A stretch of DNA of 64,000 nucleotides, from contig JADHZB010000341.1 in the NCBI GenBank assembly GCA_015657535.1, forward strand, positions 29,876-93,875, written 5' to 3'. The notes beneath the pieces were generated by a model. It had not been told where the DNA came from. It saw only the letters and a list, made by a program, of their open reading frames with translations, and ran no database searches. Made by a program: the position numbers and the translations under genes. The stretch comes from Nephromyces sp. MM_2019. Taxonomy: Eukaryota > Apicomplexa > Aconoidasida > Nephromycida. Positions 12,974 to 24,056 of the stretch are shown in pieces. Numbering within the stretch: position 1 is the stretch's first letter; each line of letters begins with the position of its first letter.

Positions 12974-13714
12974 TTAAAATCTCAATTTTTTCTTCAAGAA
13001 CAAGAGTTCCCTTGAGACAGATCCGGTTTTCTTGCTCATTGGGTTGCTCAGTTTTTCTTTGAAGATGGATTTTAGCTGCTTTTTAGCTTCCATTCGTCCT
13101 TCTTTGGTTTTCATCTGTGTGTCATTTACCAAATCTTTACAGTCAAATTCAGATTGAACCATATATCTGGTTGGGATTATATGGTTTACGTTCATATATT
13201 TTACGAAAGGTTTAACTGAATTTCTTTTAGAGATCTTTTTCTTGCCCATATTCTTATTAGTCTTCAAAGGAGCCTTTGCAATACCAGCAATTAAGCAATG
13301 ACCAAATTTCCTTGATGAAGTACCAGAGTCAGAAGTATTGACTACGATACCTTTGTTTCCGGCCATTCTACCGGAAAGGACAATTACAACTCGACCAGCT
13401 TTAAGACTAAAAAAATAAATGAATTGTTGGGTAATGATTAATGATATTTTGAAATAATATACATAGGGTAATATAATATAGAGAGTGTCACAGTCAATAA
13501 TATTCAAACCTATGGTACATAAAAGGGCGTTAAAAGTTTTTTAGCACTCTAATGTATTCTTACATTTCAAATTTCTTAAGAATAACTTATTAGCAATTTT
13601 TTATTATGTAATTAGGCTTTTTATACTTAAAAGAGATAGAGATATAAAGTGTCAAGAAACAAGAAGATGGGGTCAATCATTGATTTTAGTTTGTTTTGCT
13701 TACAGTTTTGGCAT
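12974..13714 (-). CDS. RPL27: 60S ribosomal protein eL27
   Basis: This is a component of the cytosolic large ribosomal subunit. Two exons (13704-13714 and 12974-13406 on the minus strand) give 147 aa. The tiny first exon encodes only MPKL, using a GTAAGC donor, and joins in phase 2 to LKAGRVVIVLSGRMAGNKG, the KOW-type start of eL27. Further family marks are IAGIAKAPLKT, NVNHIIPTRYMVQSEFD and a lysine-rich C-terminus ending KKKLRF. The length matches other eukaryotic eL27 proteins (about 136-147 aa). A frame running upstream of 13406 is intronic: an in-frame Met there is an artefact of a short open intron. It converges with the upstream tail-anchored gene, leaving a 133-nt gap. Confidence 0.95.
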
Positions 13715-14934
13715 TTTGGTTCAGGGATGAAGAAGAAGGTTGTAGAGAACTAAGAAATGTCTTTTATAGGTATCTTGTATAACTTATACAAAATTTAGTC
13801 CGGCAAGGTTAGTAAAGAATAATATAAAATAAGAATTTTGGAGCTATTTATAACCTAATTACAGAGATTCAATATGAGGGAGTGAGAAGTTGTTAATAAA
13901 AAATCAAAAAGAGTAAGTTGTTACCTAGATTGTTATGGTCATAATTTATATGATCTGTCACACTGACCCCATGAGGATGTTTCAAAGAGTATAAAACTAT
14001 TTAAAACTCAATGAAAGCTAAAAGAAGAATGCTAATGCATGATTATTCTACAGCAATTTGCTTTTGCATATTAATTAATGAAGTTTTATGTTAGTAAAAT
14101 TCTAAATATTACACACTACTTAACTTCAATTCTATGTGGTAGCTATGCCATGTTACGCTCGTCTGCTTAGATAGATAGAGCATGTAATAAAAATATTAAG
14201 ACTAAACTAGCTTAGAGTTTGATTAAAATAGCCAGCAAACTTTTAACTTTCATTGTCATAATAACTAAGCTAGCGTTAGTAAATTTCACTCAGGTTGCTT
14301 TCACTCACAGTTAGTGCCAATTGTATACGTTTTCTATCTTAGTACCCGTAACGTACTCCACTTAAAATCCACTCAATCGATGACATTTAAATCTATGTAT
14401 CTTAGAGCTTTTATTATCAAAAATGAACCATTATCTAATTGTCTTAAAACAATAAGAGTAATATACAGTTTGCATGCTCAAGTGCATGGCTAAACTTCTC
14501 CTAACCCCTATTTAACTACTGCATACCACCACAACGTGTCAATTAAATTACATCTTAAGCCCCAGTTTGTGTGTAGTAAACACAATTCTACAAGATTCAC
14601 CTAGCAATACTTGAAATCTAGAGGATCTTCATTAGTTGTTAAAGTGTCTATACCCAAAAACCTGATGTAATTCAAAAACGTTTATGTTATAACTTGAGTA
14701 AAATTAAATTCCTAACTTGTAAATTTTTGTCAAGTGTATTCTTAACTAATTCATAATTATATTTTTTAATTTCGCGCTAAAAAAGTTATGCACAAACATA
14801 GCTCTGCTATGAGCACAATCCTTTAAATTTACAATAAATTATGTATACCTCTAAGATATTATTAGCAACACTTAATTATTTTTATATAAAAAACAATTAA
14901 GCCCATGAGTTTCGTATTATAATGAGTTTTAAAG
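13715..14934. other. Divergent promoter region, eL27 / METTL14-like
   Basis: This 1.2 kb spacer lies between two divergently transcribed genes. It contains TGCATG-type hexamers at about 14037-14042 and TGCATGC at about 14473-14479. Related motifs are bound by AP2 factors and are enriched upstream of ribosomal-protein genes in Toxoplasma (TRP-2). Nothing coding was recognised. Confidence 0.45.
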
Positions 14935-16443
14935 ATGAATACCGAAACTCCAGACAACCAACCTCCATTATCTTCTAATGTACAGCCAAATCTAATCCCT
15001 AATAGACCTCATCATCACCATCCACCACAAAACTATCTTTATGGCATGAAACAACACTATGGGGACGAACCTTCACCGTTTATGATGAATCAGCAAAATC
15101 AACCTACACACCCACAGCCACATCATCATAACTATGGTCCGCCGCAAATGATGAATATGAGAGGTCCACCTATCAGTCATCACACCCCATATCACCCAAG
15201 AGGGTATGGGCCTAATTTTCATATGCAGCGGCCACCCATTAACCAGCCTCAAGGGAGCCATTGGAATGAAATTCCATATTCTCATCCCTATCCTGTGCTC
15301 CCAAGATTCAGAGAGAGCCGACCCCCACCACATAACTGGATGCATCCACAAGGAAATCTACATCATCAGCAAACTGGATATAACGACAACCCTAGGAATG
15401 AAAATACACATGATGACAAATACCAAAGTGCTTTTGACATCAATGAAAGAGGTAGAGAACGTTTACAAAATGACTATAATCAGCATTTTATAGACACTGG
15501 TGAGAGGCCACAAAACTTTGTCCGAGATGCTGATGAAGCAAAACGTTTCGAAGAGTATCCTAAACTTGAGCGTCTTATGCAACTTAAGACAGATTTAGTT
15601 AAAAAACGAGCAACTCCTGCCCAGCACCTTCAAACTAACCTGAAAACATTTGATCTAAGCTCACTTGGAACAAAATTTGACGTTATTCTAGTTGATCCAC
15701 CTTGGTCAGAATATTTTGATAGAGTATGGGGCGATTTTTCACCTAATGAAGACCTAACCCCATGGACATTAGATGAAATGATGTCTTTGAAACTTGATCT
15801 TATAGCAGAAACTCCATCATTCTGCCTTTTATGGTGCGGAGTGACGCACCTTGAAGAAGGGCGAATGCTGTTAAACAAGTGGGGATTTCGTCGATGTGAA
15901 GATATTTGCTGGTTAAAAACCAACAAAAGAGTATCAACAAATCGTAAAAAGCTAGAAAAAGAAGGGATAACAAACAAAAGATCAAGTATTATCCATGATG
16001 ATAGATCTTTTCTACAAAGAACTACAGAACACTGCTTGATGGGCATAAGAGGCACCGTCCGCAGATCACAAGACACACATTTCATTCATGCTAACTTAGA
16101 CACAGACGTGATACTAGAAGAAGAATTTCCAGAAATTGGAAGCACAGCAAAACCAACAGAGCTATACGATGTTATTGAAAGATTCTGTTTAGGTCGGCGG
16201 CGTTTAGAACTCTTTGGTACAGATAGAAATATAAGGGATGGTTGGTTAACTGTTGGGAAAGACGTAAGCTTTAACAACTTTGACTCTCAAAAGTATTTTT
16301 CATGGTTTGAAGGTGATTTAGCTTGGCCAGAGGCTCAAAATTTTATAGGTGGCAAATATGCCGGTACTACGCCTGAAATTGAAATGTTGAGGCCTAAATC
16401 ACCTCCTCGTTCTACGAAGGTAGATGAAAGCTCAACAGAATAA
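14935..16443 (+). CDS. METTL14: METTL14-like MT-A70 family protein (m6A writer)
   Basis: This is a predicted subunit of the nuclear mRNA N6-adenosine methyltransferase. It is a single exon of 502 aa, unusual among intron-rich neighbours. Residues 1-160 are low-complexity and rich in His, Pro, Gln and Asn. The MT-A70 domain follows (about 235-460), with METTL14-class signatures: TPWTLDEMMSLKL, TPSFCLLWCG, GFRRCEDICWLKTNK, TTEHCLMGIRGTVRRS, HANLDTDVI, CLGRRRLELFG and GWLTVG. The catalytic tetrad reads DPPW (VDPPWSEYF), whereas human METTL14 has EPPL and is catalytically inert. Several sites resemble METTL14 more than METTL3. The Ser/Pro-rich C-terminus contains RPKSPPRSTK. I am confident of the family, less so of the METTL14 rather than METTL3/METTL4 class. 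Confidence 0.92.
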   Translation: MNTETPDNQPPLSSNVQPNLIPNRPHHHHPPQNYLYGMKQHYGDEPSPFMMNQQNQPTHPQPHHHNYGPPQMMNMRGPPISHHTPYHPRGYGPNFHMQRPPINQPQGSHWNEIPYSHPYPVLPRFRESRPPPHNWMHPQGNLHHQQTGYNDNPRNENTHDDKYQSAFDINERGRERLQNDYNQHFIDTGERPQNFVRDADEAKRFEEYPKLERLMQLKTDLVKKRATPAQHLQTNLKTFDLSSLGTKFDVILVDPPWSEYFDRVWGDFSPNEDLTPWTLDEMMSLKLDLIAETPSFCLLWCGVTHLEEGRMLLNKWGFRRCEDICWLKTNKRVSTNRKKLEKEGITNKRSSIIHDDRSFLQRTTEHCLMGIRGTVRRSQDTHFIHANLDTDVILEEEFPEIGSTAKPTELYDVIERFCLGRRRLELFGTDRNIRDGWLTVGKDVSFNNFDSQKYFSWFEGDLAWPEAQNFIGGKYAGTTPEIEMLRPKSPPRSTKVDESSTE

Positions 16444-17028
16444 AATTGCTTATAATTTCATTTACATTAAAAAATTTTTAATTTTAACATTAGCGTATTC
16501 AACACATTAGCAAGCTTTTACTAATTTCTTTTGAATGTAGATTATACCTAATCTTTTGATCGATATTGGGCTAAAAAATTACGTAATTTCAAATAAAATC
16601 TTTATGTGTTATAATAATAAGAATAATAACCTAATAAGACCATTGATATAAAAGTTAAATTTAATATAGATACAAAGTTAATTATACCTCGACATTACAT
16701 CTAATTAGCAAAATCTAAACTTCACATTCACATGAAATTATTAAAAGATGAAACGAACATATATCTGATTCTATATAAGCGTATTACCCAAATATATATG
16801 TAATTTAAATTATATTACATTACTCATTTAATAAGACAAAGCACAAATAACTTCATAAAGCTATTTTATTATTTAAAATGTTTGAAAAAATATAAAATTT
16901 GGTATACAATAATTCATTTTTTAAAAAAAATTCTTGTTCTTGTTCACTTTGCTCTACTAAAATTTTTATAGGAGCTTATATTTGAAATAACAAATGTTAA
17001 TCTATATTCTTGTTGATGATACATTGGA
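16444..17028. other. Convergent 3' spacer
   Basis: This AT-rich spacer lies between the METTL14-like stop and the stop of the minus-strand fusion gene. No coding exon was seen. It should contain both polyadenylation regions. Confidence 0.5.
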
Positions 17029-20000
17029 TCACTTATTGGAAAACTTTACAAGGGAAAATCCATCCCAAGCTGGAATTATTATCTAAAATGAGTTGAATGT
17101 GGTATGCATTAATATTAATAAACAATATGCAAAAAGCAAGAAGCTGTTTTTATTCTATTTCATTATAAATAAGATGAAAGAGGCTTTTAAAATTTGAAAA
17201 TACAGCTCACCTCTTCGATATTTTTATCGTCCCTGAACCTTTCGTGTAATCGTTTGTTGCTTGAGTGAATTGAATTCATTCTTTGAGTGTTATGTGATTT
17301 TTGGGGTCGGTTTCTCCAGAGAGTGTTGTCGATGATGAGAAGGCCATTTTCCTTCGACAGAAGTGGTGGATTTGAATATAAGATTACGTCTATATAACTG
17401 TTGTAAGCCTTTTTATCAGCATCTAAAAATATCAAATCAAATGGTATATATGGAGAATTGTCCAACTCTTTATCGTCAAAAAATCTGCTATTTTCTCTTA
17501 AATTTTTTGAATAAGTTTTTAGGAATGATAAAGCCTGTTCATTTACAATATTAATCTGCCTATTATACGGAGATTCTGATATGAACCTTCTGGCTAATTT
17601 CAGACAATCTTGTCCAGTTTCAATAGTAATTAATTTTGAATTCTCGGATAATCCTTCAGCAAGGTAATGCGCTAAAGATAATATTCAATTTTAAATGAAA
17701 TCGTGTGAAAAATTCTTATGAGGAACGATAGTAGCTTTATAATGAATATGGGAAATCTATAATATTTTAAGGTTATATGTGTAGTATAGGATAATTCAAT
17801 AAACATTTTAAAATATAATAAGTCAGTTGGTATGAAAAATTTTGTGTGCATTACATTTTCAAGTATGATCTAAAAATTACATTGAAAGAAATTCACATAT
17901 AATTAAATACAGACAAATATTTGGAGAATAAAAATAAAAGAATAAATCTGTAATAACCTGATAATCCTGTAAACGTTCCAATATCCAATATTAATTTAGG
18001 TTTAGTTAAACGGCTTAAAAATGATAAAAAGCAACCTTTTGAAGGCTCACTAGCCATTTGACTTGAGCTTGGGTAAAGCTCGTGTGTGCTAGTTTGTAAA
18101 CTTTTGATAAGGGGACTCAATGAGTTTTCTGACCATCGATTAGCCTCCATTTCCATTGTTATTGTACCAATTCCTCGTGAAAGTAAATGGCCCTTGAAAT
18201 GATTATCTATAGAAATCCTTGAATTGTTGCAATAATTTTCTATGGGTGTGGGTAATCTTTGGGGTGCCGCTGCGTCTTTGTTGTTAACTTTCTCTAAAGA
18301 TGATGATAGCGACTCCTTGGTATCCAAATAATCTGTTTTTAGATGTTCTAGGGAATTATCATCAGCATGTCTTACTTGTTTTGAAAGAACTTTCACTTGT
18401 TTCGAATTTTCTTCCTTACATTGTTCAGAACAGCAACCCATGTGTTTTTCATTGCATTTATAACATTGTAGGAATCTTTGGTGGCACTTACCATTATTGC
18501 AATTGATATATTCATTACAAGGTTCTCCACATTGATTACACAATCCATAAATATCATCTGTTATGCGCTCACTGAATCTATTGTCGAAAACATAATTTGA
18601 TCCCTTGTATTTTGAGGTTATTTGATTCCCCTGAGATTTTATATTTTGTATGTAATTGTGGTAGGCTACTATCCCACCATCTAATCTGTAAACATTATTG
18701 AAGCCTAGTTTCTGAATTGCAAAAGCAGCAGTCTTTACGCATCGGATACCTCCAGTGCAATACATCAAGATTTTACGGTCTTTTGGAATACCACTGAGTG
18801 CTGTTTTCAATGCACCATTTTGCCCAAATGCCTCTCTATACATCGTCGTATTTAGTGGACAAGCATCTTCAAAATGCCCTATATCAAATTCATAGTTGTT
18901 TCTACAGTCTAAGATAACTTGATCATGTTTATTATTGATTTCTTCATGCCATTCAGGGGGTGATAAGCAATCACCTGACCTATTGAGGTCAAGTGTTTCA
19001 TTCCATCCATCCGCAACTATATGAGGTCGATGGCGAATGTGTAGTGTTGTGAAGGGTGGTTGATGGCGTTTCATGTTAATAGAATTATCCTGAGGTTGTG
19101 ATTCTCCATACCAATATTCATCATGTGGGATTACGCGATCTAAAGCTATTGAAAGCTTATGATCGAAAAGGATTGACAAGGCAGCGTTGAATTTATCAAG
19201 AGATGAGCATGGGATTGCTAGTTGCGCATTTATTCCTTCATTTGCAACATAAACTCTACCAAGAATTCCTAATGAGTTCCATATGTATGATAATTTTTTG
19301 ATAAGCCAAGTTGGTTTCTCAATTTTGAAAAATGAATAAAAGGAAAGCATATGATAGGAGAAAGTGGTACTTATCTCCTTATGCGTGTTTAACATCAGAT
19401 CATCTAAAGATTTAGGCCAATATTTGGTACACAAGTCAAGATTTAGAACCACTTTCCATTTTTCTGGATCGAATTTTATTGAGCTTCCCTTAACCTGCTT
19501 AAACTGGTTCTTAGTGTTCATTGGAATATCTCCCACATTATCCCTAGAAATTAAATCAAAAGTGCACTCCCAAAAATATTTTATGTCCTGACTATTTTTT
19601 ATCTCTTGGTGTATTTCATGAGGAGTGTGAGCTTTAATAGGGATTAGTGAAAAAGTTTTCAGAGTAGGTACTTGTGATTTTGATAATGCAGGAATTGCAT
19701 CAAAGCATGCCTTATCAAGGTCCTTCGGGGCAACCTTATCATCCGAGTACAAAAGCTGATTTGAATAAAATATTCTACCCCTATGATTCCGTGATTTAAT
19801 AGCCAATAAATTTTTCAACGAATTACTCAGCTTAATCCTTATGGGTAGTAGCGGTAAGTGTTGATCAATGTTGGTGTCGTTGGATTGGTGTCCTATGATT
19901 ATATATGATAACTTAGCATTGTGGTCGTTTTGAATCAGCCTTGATGAATTTTGGTTTTCATATCTTATGTCCAATGGTGGATAGTAGTCTAATTTGTGTG

Positions 20001-20115
20001 ATATAGTGGGGTAATTAGGCTTAATTTCGAATCCTCGTAAGTAATTTGAATAATATGAGGTTATCAAGATAAAGTAGTATCCAAGAATAGGTAAGTATGC
20101 GCATTCCCACTGCAT
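17029..20115 (-). CDS. trhO: Fused tRNA U34 hydroxylase (TrhO) and O-methyltransferase (TrmR-like)
   Basis: The protein is 890 aa in three exons (17958-20115, 17211-17671, 17029-17082). Residues about 246-570 match bacterial TrhO (YceA/UPF0176) throughout: GRVYVANEGINAQ, IRHRPHIVADG, DCRNNYEFDIGHFEDA, the rhodanese loop MYCTGGIRC (451-459), RLDGGIVAY, then a Cys-rich knuckle (LCNQCGEPC, GCCSEQC). TrhO hydroxylates tRNA U34 to ho5U. After an ~85-residue linker comes a class I, CCoAMT-type O-methyltransferase: SAM loop LILDIGTFTGLSG (708-720), ITIETGQ, FDLIFLDADKKAY and IIDNTLW (metal and SAM acidic residues), and C-terminus IIIPAWDGFSLVKF. This is the class of TrmR, which methylates ho5U34 to mo5U34. 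TrhO and the SAM loop share one uninterrupted exon. Residues 1-245 are an extension opening with a hydrophobic leader (ILGYYFILI), consistent with organelle import. The gene is divergent from RF1. Function in mo5U34 formation is inferred. Confidence 0.9.
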
Positions 20116-20622
20116 CTTAAATTCTACGATATCCGAGTAACTTTTAGCATTTAAAAACTTTCTATTAAATGTTTTAAAAAATACATAGATGTTGCAATTT
20201 TTTTTATCATTTTGTTAACAGACACTATATCTTAGATTCAGATCTTTTGAAATGTTTCAAGTAAGGGCCTGTAGAAACTCGAAATACTAATTGGAATAAG
20301 TGAAATTTGTAGTGAGATTAATCAAGTGTCTTCTTATCTAAATTTGCATATGTTCCAGAGGCTCAGATTTATCTTGTTGTATATATAAAGCATAAATCAA
20401 GCACAATAGTATAGTCTTATCTTTACAAAAGGAGTCTAGAAACTAATTTTTTCCTCATCTGTTACTTTAAGTTTGAAATAATCTCAAATAAATTATTATG
20501 AAATAATAGATTTTTAGTGGCAACATAATCAATGTTTAATGATTATGTTAAATGTATTCACTTGAATAAAATAAAACATGAAATAATATTATCTTTTCTG
20601 AATATTTTATCCATGGAATTCA
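20116..20622. promoter_or_regulatory. Shared divergent promoter, TrhO-OMT fusion / RF1
   Basis: A 507-nt AT-rich gap separates the start codons of two predicted organellar translation genes transcribed away from each other. A bidirectional promoter is inferred from the arrangement. No specific factor site was identified. Confidence 0.4.
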
Positions 20623-22986
20623 ATGAAAAGGTTTAACTTGTTCAACACAACATTTAAGCCTATAAATCTCTTATTAAATATTAAAAGTAAGGACTTTTCA
20701 CATTTTTATTCTTCTAGATGCAATTACACTTCATCATCCACACATGCAAGCAATGGACTAAAATCGTTAATAAAGAATTATGGAAAGTACTATTATCCAA
20801 ATCTATCAAATAAAGAGTTACTTTCCGAAAAGTTGAACTTAAGATTCCCCCACATTCAACAGCGAAATTTCGATTCTCTAATTGATTTGATAAATAATTG
20901 TAATACTATTCAAGATGATATAAGTTTGATAAAATTTATGCTAAAGGAGCAAGCGGAAAAAGGGGGGCAATCAGATGATATTTTACTGACAACTTTAGAG
21001 ATGCAGTATAATCAACAACTTGATGAGCTATCACAACATCTGATACAAAATAAAGATATGTTCCTAACATTTAAGGAAAAGAAGTATTTCGGATTACAAG
21101 TTGATCCTAATTTCCTAGTAATGGAGGTAATAGAAGCAAGTTTTATAATAAAAATTAAAACATTGGTACTTGAAATTTTATTATTTATATTTTTATCGAT
21201 AAATTAAACAACTCTAAGGCTTTATGCCGTCATATATAGACTCTTTTAAAGTTCTTTAAATCCATATAATTTTTTCATTTAAATCCTTAGATTCGCCCAG
21301 GTGTAGGTGGAGATGAGGCCTGTTTATTCGTTAGTGATTTATTAAATATGTATAAATTAGCTTGTGAAAACTTCAAATGGAATTTTTCAGTTCTCAATTT
21401 TATAAGCAGCGAAGAAAAGGGTGGCTGCAAAGAAGCGATAATTGAAATATCTGGTTTGTATATACATAATATAAATAACTATAATTCCCAATATATTAGA
21501 AAATTTTAAGCTACCAGATAAAAATTTTAGAAAGCTAACAAATTTATATAAAAACTAATTTATTCACACTTTGAATAATACAATTATAAAAAGTTAAATA
21601 ACTATAGAAACTTCATTATCCATCACTGGTTCGAATTCAGTAATTTGAATAATGCTAACAAGCATTATTATTTCTATGTTAAATTTGATTTAAGGTGACC
21701 AAGTTTTTTCTAAATTAAAATTTGAAAGTGGAGTTCATCGGGTGCAAAGGGTACCAATAACAGACAGACAAGGTAGGATACACACTTCAACGGCTACAGT
21801 AGTCATTTTACCCAAAGCTGATAAACTTTCAGATGGTAAACCAATCAAATTCATCTAATCTTAGCTTCATTTGACAATATTCGGCATTGGATTTCAATCT
21901 ATTTAATAAGAATTTTATTGGTTTATTGCATCTCATTTTATGTTTTTAATTTTTATTACTTTTAACAAGCATTATTTTCGGTTTTAAGCTTCTAATTATT
22001 GATAAAACATTAGATCAATTGAAATCTGGAGATTACAAAGTTGAGACTATGAGATCAAGTGGACCAGGTGGACAGAGTGTCAACAAATCTGAGACTGCAG
22101 TCAGAGTAATTCACATTCCAACGAAAATGTCTGTTGTTGTTAGGAAAACTTCTAGCCAGGTAATATATATATGATTCTATAAATATTTTTTATTTTAGTC
22201 AAATTTAATATGAGATAAATAAAAAATATTACTAATTTATGGTATATATATAGTATTTATAGCGAACTTAATCATGCGTCATAATTGTTTTTAAATTGAG
22301 CTCAGATACAAAATAAGCAATTAGCAATTGAAATACTACGCTCGAGATTACTTGAAAAAGAAATGATAAAGTATCAACAGGTTGTTATATCTAAGATAAC
22401 TTTTAAAGGCACCTTATATATCGAAATAAACTATATATATTTAGATTTAAATAGAGCATCTCAATCTAGATCCAGTTTATTGCACATTGACAGGGATATA
22501 AATGTTCAATAACAATTCAATATGTTTAAAATATATACAGGCTGAAATAATAAATCGAATTACCCAGCGAGGTACAGGTGATAGAAGTGAGAAAATTAGA
22601 ACTTACAATTTACCACAAAAAAGAGTTGTTGATCACCGGTGAGAATTTATATTTTTTGACTACCTCTTTTATATTAAGTACGTAATTTTATAAAAATAAA
22701 TACAGTATTATTATATTCTAATGAATCAACTTTATATTTATAATATAAATAATGTTCATAGTTCATTAAAGCCATATCCTCATACAACCTAAACTCAATA
22801 ATTATATTTTCCTTGGTTTCCTTTTTGTACTAAAGCTGCAAGGCTAATTCAATTGATGCTGAAAACCTTTTAAAAACAGGAGAGGGATTAAATAATATTA
22901 TCGAGGAGCTTTACAATATAGATCAAGAACATATTCTAGAGCATATCTTAGAATCATTAAATGAGATAATAGGCTCTCAAATGTGA
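20623..22986 (+). CDS. RF1: Organellar peptide chain release factor RF1
   Basis: This is a bacterial-type class I release factor that hydrolyses peptidyl-tRNA at stop codons in an organelle. Exons are 20623-21126, 21291-21453, 21695-21835, 22014-22159, 22306-22380, 22541-22638 and 22836-22986, giving 425 aa. Visible are [33 protein letters not shown] and [15 protein letters not shown] with the catalytic GGQ, then [19 protein letters not shown]. The codon-recognition tripeptide region reads PIT (PxT class), not the SPF of RF2, so UAA/UAG recognition is expected. The N-terminal ~60 residues are basic, Ser/Asn-rich and free of acidic residues early on, as in a mitochondrial presequence. A plastid address is not excluded. 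Exon 4 starts at the TAG before ATCAATTG, because the earlier AG sites break the frame. Confidence 0.94.
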
Positions 22987-24056
22987 TTAATTTGCTTGTT
23001 TTTGTCCAATTGACCTTTAGTAGGATTATTTTTCAAAAACATTTGATTTGAAATATATAACCGAGTTGTAAATGCTTTTTATCAAAATAAGGTATAGAAA
23101 TTTTTATTATTATGAAATAAGAACTTTAATACTAGAACAAACATATCAAAAACACTCAGCCATCAATTATAATCTATACTTAAAGTATCTATCTTTGTAT
23201 ATCTTTATGAGGTTTGAGTGTTGATTACAAAATTTACAGATATTTATCAATAATTCATAGATTTCAATTAAATCTTTATAAAATTTTATGAAATAAAGCT
23301 AACAAGGATATTTGTCTTTTGATGTGGATATACAATGAAAGTTAAAGAATCTGTTGATAATTCAATTGAAGAGATTAGGTGTATAAGCATATCTAAGTAT
23401 ATATATTGACATTTATAAAATTAATAAAAAATGTCTAATGATCATGTGTTAGTAGTATTGGATCAAAAAGTTCTAAAATTCCACTTTCATTTTCTTTTTA
23501 TATTAGTAGAACACTGAAAACTTAGAAAACTAAAATTCAGGGATTCTTGAGTCCAATTTATATAAATATATAATAAAAAAAATTATTAATTTGAGTATAA
23601 AAAAATTGACTTCAATATTTAGCAAATATTCAGTTTACATTATATATTATAAGCTACTGATTATCTCCGTACCCAAAACTTGAGAGCTCGTAAGAATAGC
23701 AATAATAAATAAATAGATTTTTAAAACATTCAGTATGGCACTTATTATACCTCGGAGGTAAATTGAACAGTTCGAAATTCCAGCTTTCAAGTTTATACCT
23801 TCTAATCAAAAAGCTGCTTTTTGTTTAGTCTCTTGTTTATTTTTCTTACTTCTTGTACCTCATTGACTGCATTTTATCAATAGTAATAAATTGGGTTATT
23901 TCTTTTATATAATTATTAGATTTAAATACGCATTACTTTTATATGATTCATCTAATATCTATTAAGTGTGTACACTAAGTCAATTGTATATTGTGCTTTA
24001 TTCTTTAAAGGATAAATATGTACTTATAAATATAAAGTTATATAAAAGTAGATTAA
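22987..24056. other. Convergent 3' spacer
   Basis: This 1.07 kb AT-rich spacer lies between the RF1 stop and the last exon of the KAR5/GEX1 gene. No gene was recognised. A short plus-strand frame starting at 23966 runs into the GEX1 last exon and looks spurious. Confidence 0.5.

Noticed and set aside
17187..17465. A separate O-methyltransferase gene on the minus strand
   Set aside because: The frame joins in phase to the upstream exon, whose last residues are the SAM-binding loop of the same enzyme; an independent gene would lack its cofactor site.
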